A DNA stretch of 64,000 nt from Gnetum montanum (lineage: Eukaryota > Streptophyta > Gnetopsida > Gnetales > Gnetaceae): NCBI GenBank assembly GCA_015680685.1, contig MNCI01016011.1:286825-350824 (forward strand). Direction: 5' to 3'. Position 1 is the first letter of the stretch. Each line of letters starts with the position of its first letter. A program made the position numbers and the translations under genes. Positions 36,650-48,234 of the stretch are shown here, one piece after another. The notes beneath the pieces were generated by a model that saw only the letters and a list, made by a program, of their open reading frames with translations, did no database searches and was not told where the DNA came from.

Positions 36650-37499
36650 TGATAAGTGGTGATGTAATCCCTATATCCAACCATATAAATCACAAGCATT
36701 CATGAGTAACCTTATTTTAATCTGTGAACTAGACTATCGAACCTTCTAAAAAGCATGATCATAGATCATCATCTTCCCAAATACACTTGTGTTGGCCTTA
36801 TTTCATATGGTTAAGTGTAATTGAGGCATAAGATTGTTGATATTGTTCAACTATATTAAGATATAGAAAATTATCTAATAAAGCTAAAATATGGTGAAAT
36901 AAATCCTAAGCTATCCTAAGCAATGAGCATCCATTCCCAATTCATCATGCACATCTTAAACTTACACCATCGTTGTTAGGTTACCAACTATTCATTGCTA
37001 GAAGCATTGACTAATAACACTTATAGGATTACCAAATGATAACATGTTTATGCTAGGAATTGGTTGTACTCATTCCGCAAATTAAGCTACATTTTAGAAG
37101 TAAAATATTAAGTGTATGAACATAAATAACAATGAAAATAAATTACAAGTAGGAAAATATTAAGCTAAGTCAAAGTGTTGTAATGAAAGTAAATTAATTT
37201 TAATTTTATTGCGATTATGAATTATGTTCAGGTTTAATATGACTCAAATAAGAGTCGATTTAATTAATTCAAGTTTACATTATGGGCACTTGCTAATTAT
37301 TTCTAACTTCTACGAAATAAAAATGCAAGAGTTTTGCTACTTAAATCAAAATAATGCATTTAATGCAGTAGGTAGGTGGTATATATAGGCATTACCTATC
37401 CCAAATACATCACATATGTCATATCATATGAAAGTATAGGATATCATAGCTATGATATCCTAAGTACGATATTGCACATGACTAATTAACTATTCATCA
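36650..37499 (-). repeat. 5' LTR of element I (850 bp)
   Basis: Begins TGATAAGTGGTG and ends TATTCATCA on the plus strand. The adjacent inner sequence reads on the minus strand TTGACGCCATCACTAGGGAT, a tRNA-Asp-type PBS. A degenerate GATATC element lies near 37440-37475. Confidence 0.7.
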
Positions 37500-40414
37500 A
37501 TGGGCTATACAACCACTACACCTAGTTTCCCCCCAACAACATTTGCTTAACAAACAGGACCTATGACATTACTAGCTATGTTTATTCTATAGAATATGAT
37601 ATATTAAGAACTTCTATACAATAACTTTTCCAAACAATACCCAAATATATCAAGCCTTGCAACCATAAGAAGGAAATACAACTAGGGTAGTGTAAGCATA
37701 ACCTATGTATATTGTTGCTAGTACAAGAAGAACTTCTTCCAACTCAGAAACAAATAATAAGATAGCTTGATTATTACAAAAGTCATCATTCAATCTCAAT
37801 TTCTTGAGTGATTAGCACTATTCCAAACACCAATATTTATAACATCTCCTTGAAAATGCGCTACTTTATCATCTACTTCGAAGATCAATTAGAACTATCC
37901 TCAACTACTAAAACAATTACATTAACATAAGTTATGTTAAATCTAATTTAAAATGAACTACCAAAGAAGACAGTTAATCTTGGAAATGCTTTGGTATACC
38001 TAAAAATAATAGAATACAAGCCATGCATAAATCATAAGTTAGTCTTATGTCACAAGAGATGTAAGGAAATCTTTTAAATTCAAGAACTGTAAAGTAATTT
38101 CAACCTTTCCTACCATTGTATTTAGTACCTTACAATTGAAGCTATATATACCTCATTCTAGATAGTTTTATGAAGGAAAACAATATATATGAAAAAAGAT
38201 CAAGAGAAATGGTACCATGTAGTAGCAAACTACTTTTAAAAGGTTGTCATTTATGAAAAATCATATGAAATAAGTTTAATGAAAATGTTGTTTGGAATTG
38301 AATAAATTTAAAAATTGATCAAATAAGAAAAGAAAAGGTAAAACTAACAATAAAAAATAATTAAAAAACAACTAAGGAAAACTTTAAAAAATGTTTAAAT
38401 TTTTTATATAAAAAATTGTATTCCATAATTAAGCTTGCATGCATGAAGTCTGAGAGTGGTATAAAGCCAACCAACCAAACAAGATAGATATAAAAAAGAT
38501 GCTATATAAGTAAAAGGATACGGGAACAGAAACTTGATTCAGAACATAACGGTACCTAAGTGTATTTGGAACTCCCAACCTTATGAACATGATTACCTGA
38601 GCAAGCTCTGTTCTTCGTTTCCATTATCGTAACCTTTCAAAGCAAAATATATTTATTTACAACTGCAATCTCCTATCATCTTATAAGGATGCTCAAAAAA
38701 AAATTTGAACCTTTCCAATTTTGACATGTGAAATTTAAGTGCCTAATACTTTTGAACGAACTCATTTGTTAAGAACATTGAACAAGAAACTAAAATCTCT
38801 TCCCAAACAGTTCTCATCCGCTGAAGCTTCCCTACTTAAAACATATATAATTATATATTAATTGATTCTCTTTCAAAACTCATAAAATATGAAGAAAACC
38901 TCTGAAAAGTTTACATTTAACAGACATACTTCACCGTAAACCAGAAAAAATGAAATCTGCCTGAGCAGAGGGATAGGGATAGGGATAGGGAGTTCTGCAA
39001 CTGGTCACAACCAATGCTCCTCTGACTTAATTTTGAGGCAAATTCAGCAAATGAGAAAATCAAACTTGTTGAACTGTTTATTTCATTTACTAGGATCAAA
39101 CTGTTTATTTCATTTACTGAGATCAAATTTTTCAGTTTAAATGGTAGCATGGTACATCCAATCAGATTTTTGTCCAGTTCCAATTGAAACGTCATCGTTG
39201 ATTTCTATTCATGCCATAGTTTTATTAATCAAGACATGTAATTCACTGGGTAAGGCTTGTGATTTGCATCCATCTTGATGGTTACTTATGTAAAATGAAT
39301 GGTGGAAACTAATGTGTAAGACAATTAAAAATAATTGGGATACTGCGTCTGTGGAACTCTTACAATATTGGACCCATTTAAATCGTCAACAACTTTTTAC
39401 GTAACTATTTATTTTTTAAAATGAGATTTAAAGGTAATTGTATTGTAAGTAAAAATTATTGTCATTATATGATACTTTGGATCCAATATTGTCAGTATAA
39501 GTAGTTTGGGCCCATTGGTAGCTTCCTTAATTACCCATGGATTTATTTGAATATAGGTATCTTATGTTTTTATCTTGATTGAACCAGACAACATGGTATG
39601 GTTTAACTCTGTATCTAAGTTGCTGATGCTAAAGAAGCCTCTCTCCACTCTTGATTTTCTTGATTAAGAGTTAAGACATGACTTGTATAAGTTTAAGATA
39701 TTAAGCATTATTTGAAAGAGAGTTAAATTTAATAGTTGAGCGCAGAAATTGAACTCCAACAATTAACTGCCGATCCAGTACTGCTCAGGTACACCAGAAC
39801 GATAACAAAAATGGTTGAAACTAAGTGACAAAAAAACAATTTTAGTTTCAGGATGTTGAGATTTGAGTCCAAGATCGGCATCTCTGCACTTTGTCAAATT
39901 AGTAAGAAAGTAAAGATAAACACGGTTTCATCTGATATATTTGATATTTCCTTACCATGCTATCCTTTCCATGTAAGAATAGTTTCAACGGTGTCTCTGA
40001 TCTGCTGGAAGAACGGTACTGAGAAATAAAACCGTAAGATTGTATTGAAGAAACGATTGCCCTAGCCTTTTTAGTTTTGACAAGCTCCGTCCACTTATAC
40101 CTAGCTGGGTCTTTCTTGGGAGTCTTGGTTATTCCAATTCCTGAATCTTAATGGTGTAAATCTTCTGTTCTGCAGGTCATCTAATCAGAACCCTGTAATA
40201 AGCTCCTATATTCAAATGTTTGCTTAGCAGATGGGAGTGCGTAAGATTGAATTCACAAAAGCAGATTCTGTGCCGTTGAAACGCGGGATTTACATGCATG
40301 TCAGATTTTCTGTTTGTATGTAATTTCGCGGAAGCTTCCTATTTCAGCATACAAATACAAGTAGCAAGCAGCTGGAAAATAAAGTTAAGCGTTGATAATG
40401 CAAATGCTGATGAA
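37500..40414. other. intergenic region, no gene recognised
   Basis: AT-rich sequence with higher apparent complexity than the flanking elements. There are no LTR ends, no retroelement motifs and no supportable coding frame. A short run of four AGGGAT units lies at 38968-38991. An intron-like acceptor (TTCTGTTCTGCAG) near 40165-40178, shortly before the Gly/Arg-rich remnant, could belong to an eroded host gene. Confidence 0.5.
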
Positions 40415-40564
40415 GGATGTAGAAATGTTGGAAGTAGAGATGCAGATTGAAGATATGGAGATAGAAATGGAGATGGAAGAAATGGATATAGACACTCATG
40501 AGATGGAAGCTATAGAGGTGGATATAGAGGTGGTGGTGGAGGATGATACAGTTCATTTGGGTAG
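40415..40564 (+). pseudogene. remnant of a Gly/Arg-rich (RGG-type) protein C-terminus
   Basis: The frame starting at 40415 encodes Arg/Gly/Asp-rich repeats ('RYGDRNGDGRNGYRHS', 'DGSYRGGYRGGGGG', 'YSSFG') and ends in TAG at 40562-40564. Each of the two or three internal stops is TGA where an Arg (CGA) would fit. Such tails occur in plant glycine-rich RNA-binding proteins and some DEAD-box helicases. The Met/Glu-rich frame overlapping it is the same DNA read one base off. No upstream domain was found, so this is a fragment or retro-copy. Confidence 0.4.
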
Positions 40565-40801
40565 AGTTTTTACAAAGTTTCAGTTGTTCCTTGACTTTAC
40601 AGAGTTTTAGTAGTTTGTGTTACAAGTTGCTGAAGACCAAATGCTGGTACTGCAAACTTTACGCGCACGAAGGCATCCAAATTTTGAGAACAAGCAGATT
40701 GAAAAAAAACCTTTACTCTGCTCAAACTAGTTTTGGGATCAATATGGGCAATTTAATTCTTTTACTGATATTTAAAGAGATTAAACCTTTGAACATTAAA
40801 C

Positions 40802-40874
40802 GGGGATGTACCTCAGATGGTAGAGCGCTCGCTTAGCATGCGAGAGGTACGGGGATCGATACCCCGCATCTCCA
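40802..40874 (+). tRNA. tRNA-Ala (anticodon AGC)
   Basis: A 73-base cloverleaf: acceptor GGGGATG pairs with CATCTCC, including the G3-U70 wobble that identifies alanine tRNAs. The anticodon loop is TTAGCAT with AGC at 40835-40837, the T-arm is CGGGG-ATCGATA-CCCCG and the discriminator is A73. It matches the usual plant tRNA-Ala except at position 10, where C replaces G and leaves C10 opposite C25 in the D stem. A and B box promoters are internal (B box GATCGATACC rather than GTTCGATTCC). No intron. Probably functional, though the D-stem mismatch is unusual. Confidence 0.93.
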
Positions 40875-41383
40875 ATCTGTTTTTGAAAAATTACCCGGAT
40901 TTCTTATTTCTTTGGAAAAAAATTATGTTTGAACAACCAAGCTCAATTCCAATCCGTTGAATGAATAATCAATGAAAACAAATGATGTTTGTAAATTTAA
41001 ACATGCTTTTAAGCGTCGAAATATTTTGAATACTATTAGAACTGTCATTTCTTTCGAACAATTTGAAAGTGGGTTATATTTTGATCCTTGTGTTCCATCA
41101 AATTTTGAAAGTTGCTCCACCGAACACTATGAATCATGTACCGAAAAACAACGCAGCTGCGCGGGCGGAAGAGAAGCTTTTTTAAGACATTGGATCATCT
41201 GCAATTTCTCTGTTTTCGGGAGATAATATAACATACAGAAAGAAAAGAAAAATGGAGCTCGATCCATATTGGCTGAAATTCTAATGCCATGAAATGGTTT
41301 TGGGTGACAATTTAAAAATTGTTTCTTAACATATTCAGAAGAGATGGCACTAACGACTGTAAATTAAGAAAATGTAAAAATAA

Positions 41384-42130
41384 CTTCACCATTTCTGACC
41401 CTAACCTCCAAAGCAAAAGTAGGAATATTCCCCTTCACATTTCAGCAGTAGTAGCCGTAAAACCATGTCAAACCCACTATGCCTTTGGTAAAAATAAGTC
41501 AAATCCCACTAAGCCCAGAACGGACAGCTCCTGCCTAATCGACAGATGCCAAATCCTACCGAAAGAATTCTCTTTCCATAATAAAAATACCCAAATGTAA
41601 AAATCTCAAAACGAACTTCAACATCGTTGGCCTTAACTTCATAAGCGACATGGGGAAGATTCACATTCATATTTTATTCAGTTGGATGCAGGAGTGTTCC
41701 CACTAGTCATCAGCTGCCAAATTCTACTTATAACTCTATTTCGATGATAAAAATATCCAAATATAAATTATCAAAACCACCTTCACCATTGTTGGCCTTA
41801 ACCTCAGATGCAAAAGGAGGAACATTTACATACACATTTTATGAGTAACCAGTTATAAACTATATCAAATCCCATTATACTTGCTGTAAAACTAAGTCAA
41901 ATTTCACTAAGCCGAATGTTGAAGAAGGGTTCCTGCCTAGTTGGCAGCTGCCAGATCCTACACTTCACCATTGTTGGCCTTAACCTCAAATGGCCGAGGA
42001 AGAATTACACTATTGCCACTGTAAAACTAAGTCAAATGTCACTGAGCCCAGATGTGAAAGGAGGGTTCCCACCTAGTCATCAGCTGCCTACTATGAATTC
42101 TCTTGCAATAATAAAAATATCGAAACCATA
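41384..42130. repeat. degenerate tandem array, about four units of 165-230 bp
   Basis: The phrase CTTCACCATTGTTGGCCTTA or a close variant recurs at 41384, 41616, 41781 and 41963, each followed by AACCTCA, a GTAAAACTAAGTCAAAT block (where kept), a CATCAGCTGCC block and AATAAAAATATC. Units differ by indels. There is no coding frame. It lies between the tRNA and the downstream end of the five-exon gene. Confidence 0.7.
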
Positions 42131-42655
42131 AAATAAATGGTATGCATATGGAATAAACTTTGGTTGATCTATATGAACAATGCCTCATTCTCATTGTTAA
42201 ATTCCTTAATAATATTTGTAATGTGTTTTGGGTGTACTTCAGGTTAACTTGTTTTGGGTTCTAACACCTCATATCAGAGGACTAACAAATAAAACAACAT
42301 CCCTATCAGAGTACTAAAAAACAAGTCGCATTAGATAAACACATTTGAAAAAAAAACATGCTGCTATAGTTTGACGAAAAATCAATCAAAATTAAGGCAT
42401 CCATATGCTTTACATTATGCAAGCATTGAGCTTGAGATGAACAGGCAAAATGTTAAATAAAGAACAAAATCACAATGCTTATGAAGAATAACATTTCTTG
42501 AACTGTATGCTACGTATAAAACGTTGTAGCAGTTTAATGTCCTAGGCCAACGAGCAGTAATCACATGTTATACTCCATAATCTTGCAGTCACTGCATATT
42601 GAATATTCCGGAACAAACAATTGAAAGGGATTTTATCTTCAATAGTATCATCTGA

Positions 42656-45600
42656 TCAATCGGAGAATAGCTTCACATCAATCTTGTCTGCAAATTTGAC
42701 TTGGCGTCGTTGCATCCGCTGCAGAAGTGAATACAAGATATATTTATTCAAAACTCTTCAATTACCGGGAGATGAGCAATATCATAACTTGAAATATAAT
42801 CAGCCCTAAACTAGGATTCTGCGTACCATGATTTTGCAATGAATATTGTAATCATGAGATAATTTCTTTAGACGAGTTTTAGCTGCACGTTCCACCTTTA
42901 AGGCCCTCCTACTTGCTTCATTAACCTGCAACAGAATCATTATCAGAGAATGAACGCAGCAGCATGTATTTGCTTTGTATATCAATCAATGTTTTGAGTT
43001 GAGAATTACCTCAGAATGAAGAATCATTTCAGATCGCCCTTGTTCATTTGGCAGTGACTTGTCCAACAGCCTCCTCATTCTGCCAAGTTCATTGATCAGT
43101 GGTGTTACTAGAACTTCTACATCGTGTAGCTGTCTTTCTGAAAACTCTGCAGATTTTTCTGCATGGGTTCTGAAATATGAACAATCTAAGCACATACAGA
43201 GCCCTTTGCATGCCCTGGGGCTAGCTTTTAGGATCCCCTTGAAAGGAACTGATGCAGGTGTATCGAACAATACTATAGAATTGTCAGAAACTGATGCAGG
43301 TGTATTGAACAATACTATAGAATTGTCAGAAACTGATGCAGGTGTATTGAACAATACTATAGAATTGTCATTCTCCACACTACCTTTATGTAAAGGATCA
43401 TTACAACCAATCAGAGATGGAAGAGGAGAAATACAGTACTCATGATTTGTCATGTCATCAACAGTCTCTGACTGTGCATCTGCAGCACCTGAGTGACATT
43501 CATTGTGCTCAGACCTCTGGTTAACCTTGTAATCTAGACCACGTACTAGTGGGTTGGAACCTAGTTGGCCCACTTGTTCTTCAGAAAGAGAAATTCCAGG
43601 GTGGATTTCTTTAGTGGGTTCTTCCACTAAGTGACACTTTTGCTCTTGAATTTGAACAGCTTCGCTAAAAGATTGGTTGCTTGGGATATCTCTATTCGTA
43701 AGTCCCGGAGTTTGGAATTCACTGGCCTCATGTGGTGGATCATTGTTTGACACCGTTATATTTGCTTCAAGTTTTATATCAGATAGTAGCAAGGGCTTTA
43801 TGTCATCAGAGGAGGCCAACTTTTCTTCATCATCAAAAGCAACCTTGGAATCAGATATCTTCTCTTCTATAGCGTTTGAGTTTGGCAATGTTTGCTGAGC
43901 ACATTTAACATCTACAGTTCCTGGATTCCATTGCATGGTTAGAACTATTGACGGGGCTTCTTTGCATAATTGCACAAATACTAAATCAACAAAAAACAAA
44001 GCCCAGAATCACCCTCTTTAAAGAAACTTCTTACCATCAAGATTCTTTGCCAATTCATTCCAAAAGGGCATCATTCTTCTATAGCTGCTACTGTTAGAAG
44101 CTTTAACCAGCTCCAACTGTGAGCGAGGGGATAATGACTGCACAAAATAAATTTTTTTTTTGTCAGCTATTCAAGCAAGCAACTGCATGCTAATTGCATC
44201 TAAGAACACTGGATTCAATGGTATAACAGACAACTAGGATGAGTATCAGATACAAGGCATTTTCAGGTAACAGCAATTGATCTTTTATCCAAGCACCACA
44301 TTCATAGAGTTTTCTTGTCTCAAGGAAACAAAAATTGCTACTTATTTAATGTTTGCAAGTTTAAAAGTGCAAATCATACTAGAAATTAAATATGAAAACA
44401 AGGAAGAATATCTTCAACAATTTGCTAAAGCCCAACAGAGAACAATGTTTCGGAGTACAGCAATAAGAAAAGCTATATGAAGTTGTCAAATAGAATTTCT
44501 AGATCCAGCCTTTAAATAACCAGACAGGAAATTAAGCTACCATGAACACTGGGAAAAACAGCAAGTCAGAATGACATATCAGACGCAATCAATATAGACA
44601 TTCAAAACCATCAGTTCAAAAATAAATTGTGGTTTCACATCTCACAAAAGCCTCGTGCTATTCCAAGTCATTCAAAGCACTACTTCCCCTGCACTACATC
44701 TAGATCCCAAAAACATTGCTGTGTAGTACATGCAAACCCAGCTAAAACCTCAGACCCAAAAAGCACATCAACAGATAAAACAGAAACCAACGGCAAACCT
44801 AGATCAGTAATACCATTCAACATAAACACAGAGAAACAAAAAAGGATCTGCAGAGACTTACAATTTTACGCTTGCCAGGGAATGTGGCAGGCTCATCCTT
44901 TTTGGCAGAACTGGAAACAGGATTTCCACATCCATGATCAGAATCGCCAAAACTCTTCTCTCTGGCCTTGGGAATCGCATACTCCACCCCCGGAACCTCA
45001 CAAGCGCCAACAGCAGATCTCAAAAAAGCTGCAAATCTGCTACCAGATTTCACCCACCCATATTCCTTCTTCCTCCTGAAGCAGCTCTCAGCATCATACC
45101 CAGGAGACCCAAAATACAAAGCCTTCTGCACAACTTTCTCCTGGCAATCCTTCTCCAGAACCTCACCCTTGGCATCCTCCTCTTTTAGGGTTTCGCTGGG
45201 CTCTGCAGAAACAGGGGATAAAGAAGAAGCATCGCCATTGACAGTGACTTGTGAAGGAGAAGCCACTTCATCCGATTCGGATTCAAGATGGAGAGCAAGG
45301 GGGAAGGGCTTAAACTGGCAAACATCCGAATCCCGATCAGGTTCTGGAGCTTCCAGCTGCACATCCAGGGCAACTTTCAACATCACTTCCTGGGACTCGG
45401 AGAGGTCAGGTGCCTCCTGAAATCCATCCTCTTCAGATCCTTCAGATTTCTCTTCTTTTGCTTCAACAGTCGCATCCTGAAACCCATCTAGAACAGGTAC
45501 TTTTTCGTCTTTCACTTCAGTAGCCGCCTGGAATCCATCCTTCTTATCAGGCTCTTGTTCTAATTTCATATCCAGAACAGGTTCTCCATGCTCTTCTTCT

Positions 45601-45839
45601 TCTTCTTCTTCTTTCACTGCCACAACCGTTCTACTGGATCCTGCTTCTCCTACTTCTGAAAAAGCTGTGCTTGTTCTTCTGCGTTTGCGTCTGACAGGCG
45701 AGTAGGACAGAGAAACAAACTCACATTTGCGTTTGTAGGCACCGCCGGGGAGCCGCAGCAGCCGATTCTGCGTCGTCCGCAGGGCGCCGCGGGTGAGCCT
45801 GCGAGCCACAGAAACAGCAGAAACGGACCGAACAACCAT
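42656..45839 (-). CDS. five-exon plant gene for a predicted nuclear Cys-rich/coiled-coil protein (737 aa), function unknown
   Basis: Exons on the minus strand: 45839-44862, 44137-44035, 43980-43010, 42925-42827 and 42718-42656 (TGA). All introns are GT..AG, with donors GTAAGT, GTAAGA, GTAATT and GTACGC, and the frame is kept throughout. The start lies in a good context (GCAGCCATGG). Features: a basic N-terminus with RRKRRR at 50-55 (likely nuclear signal), Glu run 77-83, DGFQ repeated at 101, 118 and 138, 'YRRMMPF' at 345-351, and three 14-residue repeats at 565-606. Then come 'GILKAS' at 609, a C-x3-C-x-C-x2-C motif at 618-627, a predicted coiled coil of about 634-670, 'NIHCKI' at 711 and 'VKFADKI' near the end. 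The C-terminal order recalls plant-specific acidic proteins of unknown function (Arabidopsis At5g17160/At3g03130 type, from memory). Two upstream E2F-type sites suggest expression in dividing cells. Confidence 0.85.
43247..43370 (-). repeat. 42-bp in-frame tandem repeat, three copies, inside exon 3
   Basis: Units start at 43247, 43289 and 43331, each encoding 'NSIVLFNTPASVSD' or a one-residue variant. The copies differ at only one or two bases, so the expansion is recent relative to the gene. Length is a multiple of three, so copy-number change would keep the frame. Confidence 0.95.
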
Positions 45840-46200
45840 GGCTGCTGCAGCAGAGGACGAGGAGGAGGAGGTTCCGCTTGCTCGGATTCGAACTCGAGAC
45901 CCCCCGATCTGTGACTGATTTGTGGGCGGGCTTAGGATCTGCGGTAGCAGAGTGCCTGAAGCGCGCCAAAAAAATTTTGGAGGGAACTTCGCGTGCCGAG
46001 GGATTCGCGCCGATTCGTCTACTGTGAGAGGGAAGCCAAATCAGAATATTTGGTTGATTGTAAATAGACAGAAAGTGACGCATGGATCTGTTCCTTTTAT
46101 TTTGGATTTTGCAAGTTTTTGTGCATTAAAAGGGATAGTTTCCGGGCGGGAAAAGTTTGAAGCCGCGGGTAACGGTAAACAAGTGAAAATAAAATTTTGA
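45840..46200 (-). promoter_or_regulatory. upstream region of the five-exon gene with two E2F-type sites
   Basis: On the minus strand, TTTGGCGC (45963-45970) and TTTCCCGC (46146-46153) both match the E2F consensus TTTSSCGC exactly, about 125 and 307 bases upstream of the ATG. A TAACGG core, as in mitosis-specific activator elements, lies nearby at about 46166-46171. No clear TATA box is seen. The region is GC-richer than its surroundings, as expected of a host promoter. Confidence 0.6.
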
Positions 46201-46848
46201 TTTTTAATATTTATGGAGTCTGTGTTTAGCATTACCGCTAATGAAACCGTGAGTGAGGGTAAAATGCATCATTGTGGATCTGCACTTGGGCGCGGATCTA
46301 TGGAGCTGGCCCAACCCGAACATTGGTAGGACCATTCAAATTCATGTTACACAATTTTATACGAACTACTTGGGAAGTATTTTTACATAGAAAATGGTAG
46401 GGCACTTTTAAGTTTCTTGGGGTTATATTTTTAGAAATTTTTTATTAAAAAAATCCAAATCATTTAAAACCATATTTTTTTCGTATACATACAAGTTTTA
46501 TAGTTAGTAATGTATAGCTTACTTGGTTAGAGAATCTAACTTATGATTTACAAGTTAGAAGTTCCCCAATCCCAAAGGGGTATGCTAACCATGTTATATT
46601 CATGTTAACTTTTAGTACTTATTTCTACTAATGAGGGATATATCAAGTGGTTGGCTCAATCTCTAACAAAGATTTTCAAGTAGAAGAAGGTTACTAGTTC
46701 AAGTTACATTTTAGGAATCATTATTTATGTGTTGGGGTGTACCTATAGACAAATTGTTTTGAACAATGAGGTTCCAACACTATAAATTGTTTATAAAATT
46801 CTTATTGAACTATATATTGTTTTAGGTTCCAACACCATAAATTGTTTT
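46201..46848. other. no recognisable feature
   Basis: AT-rich sequence between the gene's upstream region and the duplicated LTR-element block. No coding frame or repeat edge seen. Confidence 0.5.
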
Positions 46849-47651
46849 AGGAAAAGCACTAAACTTTAACACCAAAAGTGTAAATCTAAAGCAATTAAAT
46901 TCAAAGACAAACCTTTTAAGCAAATTATGCTCAAAGATCATAAAAGCAACTTGAACTTACTAGATCAAAGAAATCTGTACTAGCCTTAGGCAATTTCAAA
47001 CCCTAAGTAGATGCAAGCAAGCATACCAATTCTTCAAAATTTCGGACAAAGCTTGACGAAGATCAATAATTCCAAGTGATGAAATAAGATTTATATAAAT
47101 CTCAGTAGAAATAAGCTCAATATCTTCAAACCATAGCTATTACAAGCCAATGGGTATCCAATTCTATAATTATTTTTCAAATCTTTAAAAATATGATCAA
47201 CTTATGGGTCAAAGGAGTTTTTCCAAATCCCAAGAAGAGTAGAGAAGATAACAATTAACAGTTCAAGCCAAACTTAAAAAAATGAAGTGATTCATTGCAA
47301 TTGAGATGAGGATTCTCCACTTAAATCAAGTTGTCTTCAAACCAATGCTTTGATACTAATCTAATGTAGAGCTTTTGTAGATTTCACAATCTAAGCTCAC
47401 TCAAATCAAATGACCAAATAAAAATCATAATTAAACAAAAAAGAAATTGAAAATCTTTATTCTTGCTTAAGGAAACATAAGTACAAGCACAAAGGAAGCA
47501 TACAACTCCTAAGGATAGATAGGCAATCCAATCAAATCCTCACTCTACACTCAAAGTAAAGCAATCCACTTACAACACTCAATGAGAACTCACAAGTTTT
47601 CCAAGGAAGAACTTTCTTCTCACACTCACTCTACACCTTACACACTCTTTC
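46849..47651 (-). repeat. copy 1 of a duplicated LTR-element segment, ends at a single N
   Basis: Nearly identical to 47806-48521, with only scattered substitutions over 700 bases. Copy 1 keeps an extra stretch of about 87 bp (around 47170-47260). It contains internal sequence of element L, its PBS and the first 287 bases of its LTR (47365-47651), and stops at the undetermined base 47652. Confidence 0.85.
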
Positions 47652-47805
47652 NAGTTAATTCATTGTTTAATAAGCATTCCTAAGGCAAAGGTTTCTAGTC
47701 TAAGTCACACTTAGGCATTATTATATTCATCTATGATTCTTCTAATATATCCTATTGGCTATGTCTTAGGGTGTACATCCTCATCATTATCATCATCATC
47801 ATTCG

Positions 47806-48234
47806 AGGAAAAGCACTAAGCTTTAACACCAAAAGTGTAAATCTAAAGCAATTAAATTCAAAGACAAACCTTTTAAGCAAATTATGCTCAAACATCATAA
47901 AAGCAACTTGAACTTACTAGATCAAAGAAATCTGTACTAGCCTTAGGCAATTTCAAACCCTAAGTAGATGCAAGCAAGCATACCAATTCTTCAAAATTTC
48001 AAACAAAGCTTGACGAAGATCAATAATTCCAAGTGATGAAATAAGATTTATATAAATCTCAGTAGAAATAAGCTCAATATCTTCAAACCATAGCTATTAC
48101 AAGCCAATGGGTATCCAATTCTACAATTATTTTCAAGCCAAACTTAAAAAAATGAAGTGATTCATTGCAATTGAGATGAGGATTCTCCACTTAAATCAAG
48201 TTGTCTTCAAACCAATGCTTTGATACTAATCTAA
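47806..48234 (-). mobile_element. element L interior next to its 5' LTR (copy 2 of the duplication)
   Basis: Leader region of an LTR element in minus orientation. Just inside the LTR (about 48211-48228) the minus strand reads AGTATCAAAGCATTGG, close to the initiator-Met PBS TGGTATCAGAGC. No coding frame was recognised in the short interior that is present. Confidence 0.6.

Noticed and set aside
38968-38991. Four copies of AGGGAT, telomere-like
   Set aside because: The plant telomere unit is TTTAGGG; this is a short hexamer microsatellite only.
40344-40556. 70-codon minus-strand His/Tyr-rich frame
   Set aside because: Antisense of the same low-complexity GGA/AGA repeat; no independent support.
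40392-40610. Met/Glu-rich 72-residue reading frame
   Set aside because: It is the Gly/Arg-rich coding remnant read out of phase (GGA/AGA repeats become ATG/GAG). The other frame gives a recognisable RGG tail.
45870-45935. tRNA-like T-arm (minus strand GAGTTCGAATCCGAG) upstream of the gene
   Set aside because: No matching acceptor, D or anticodon arm could be assembled. It may be chance or an old tRNA-derived SINE trace.
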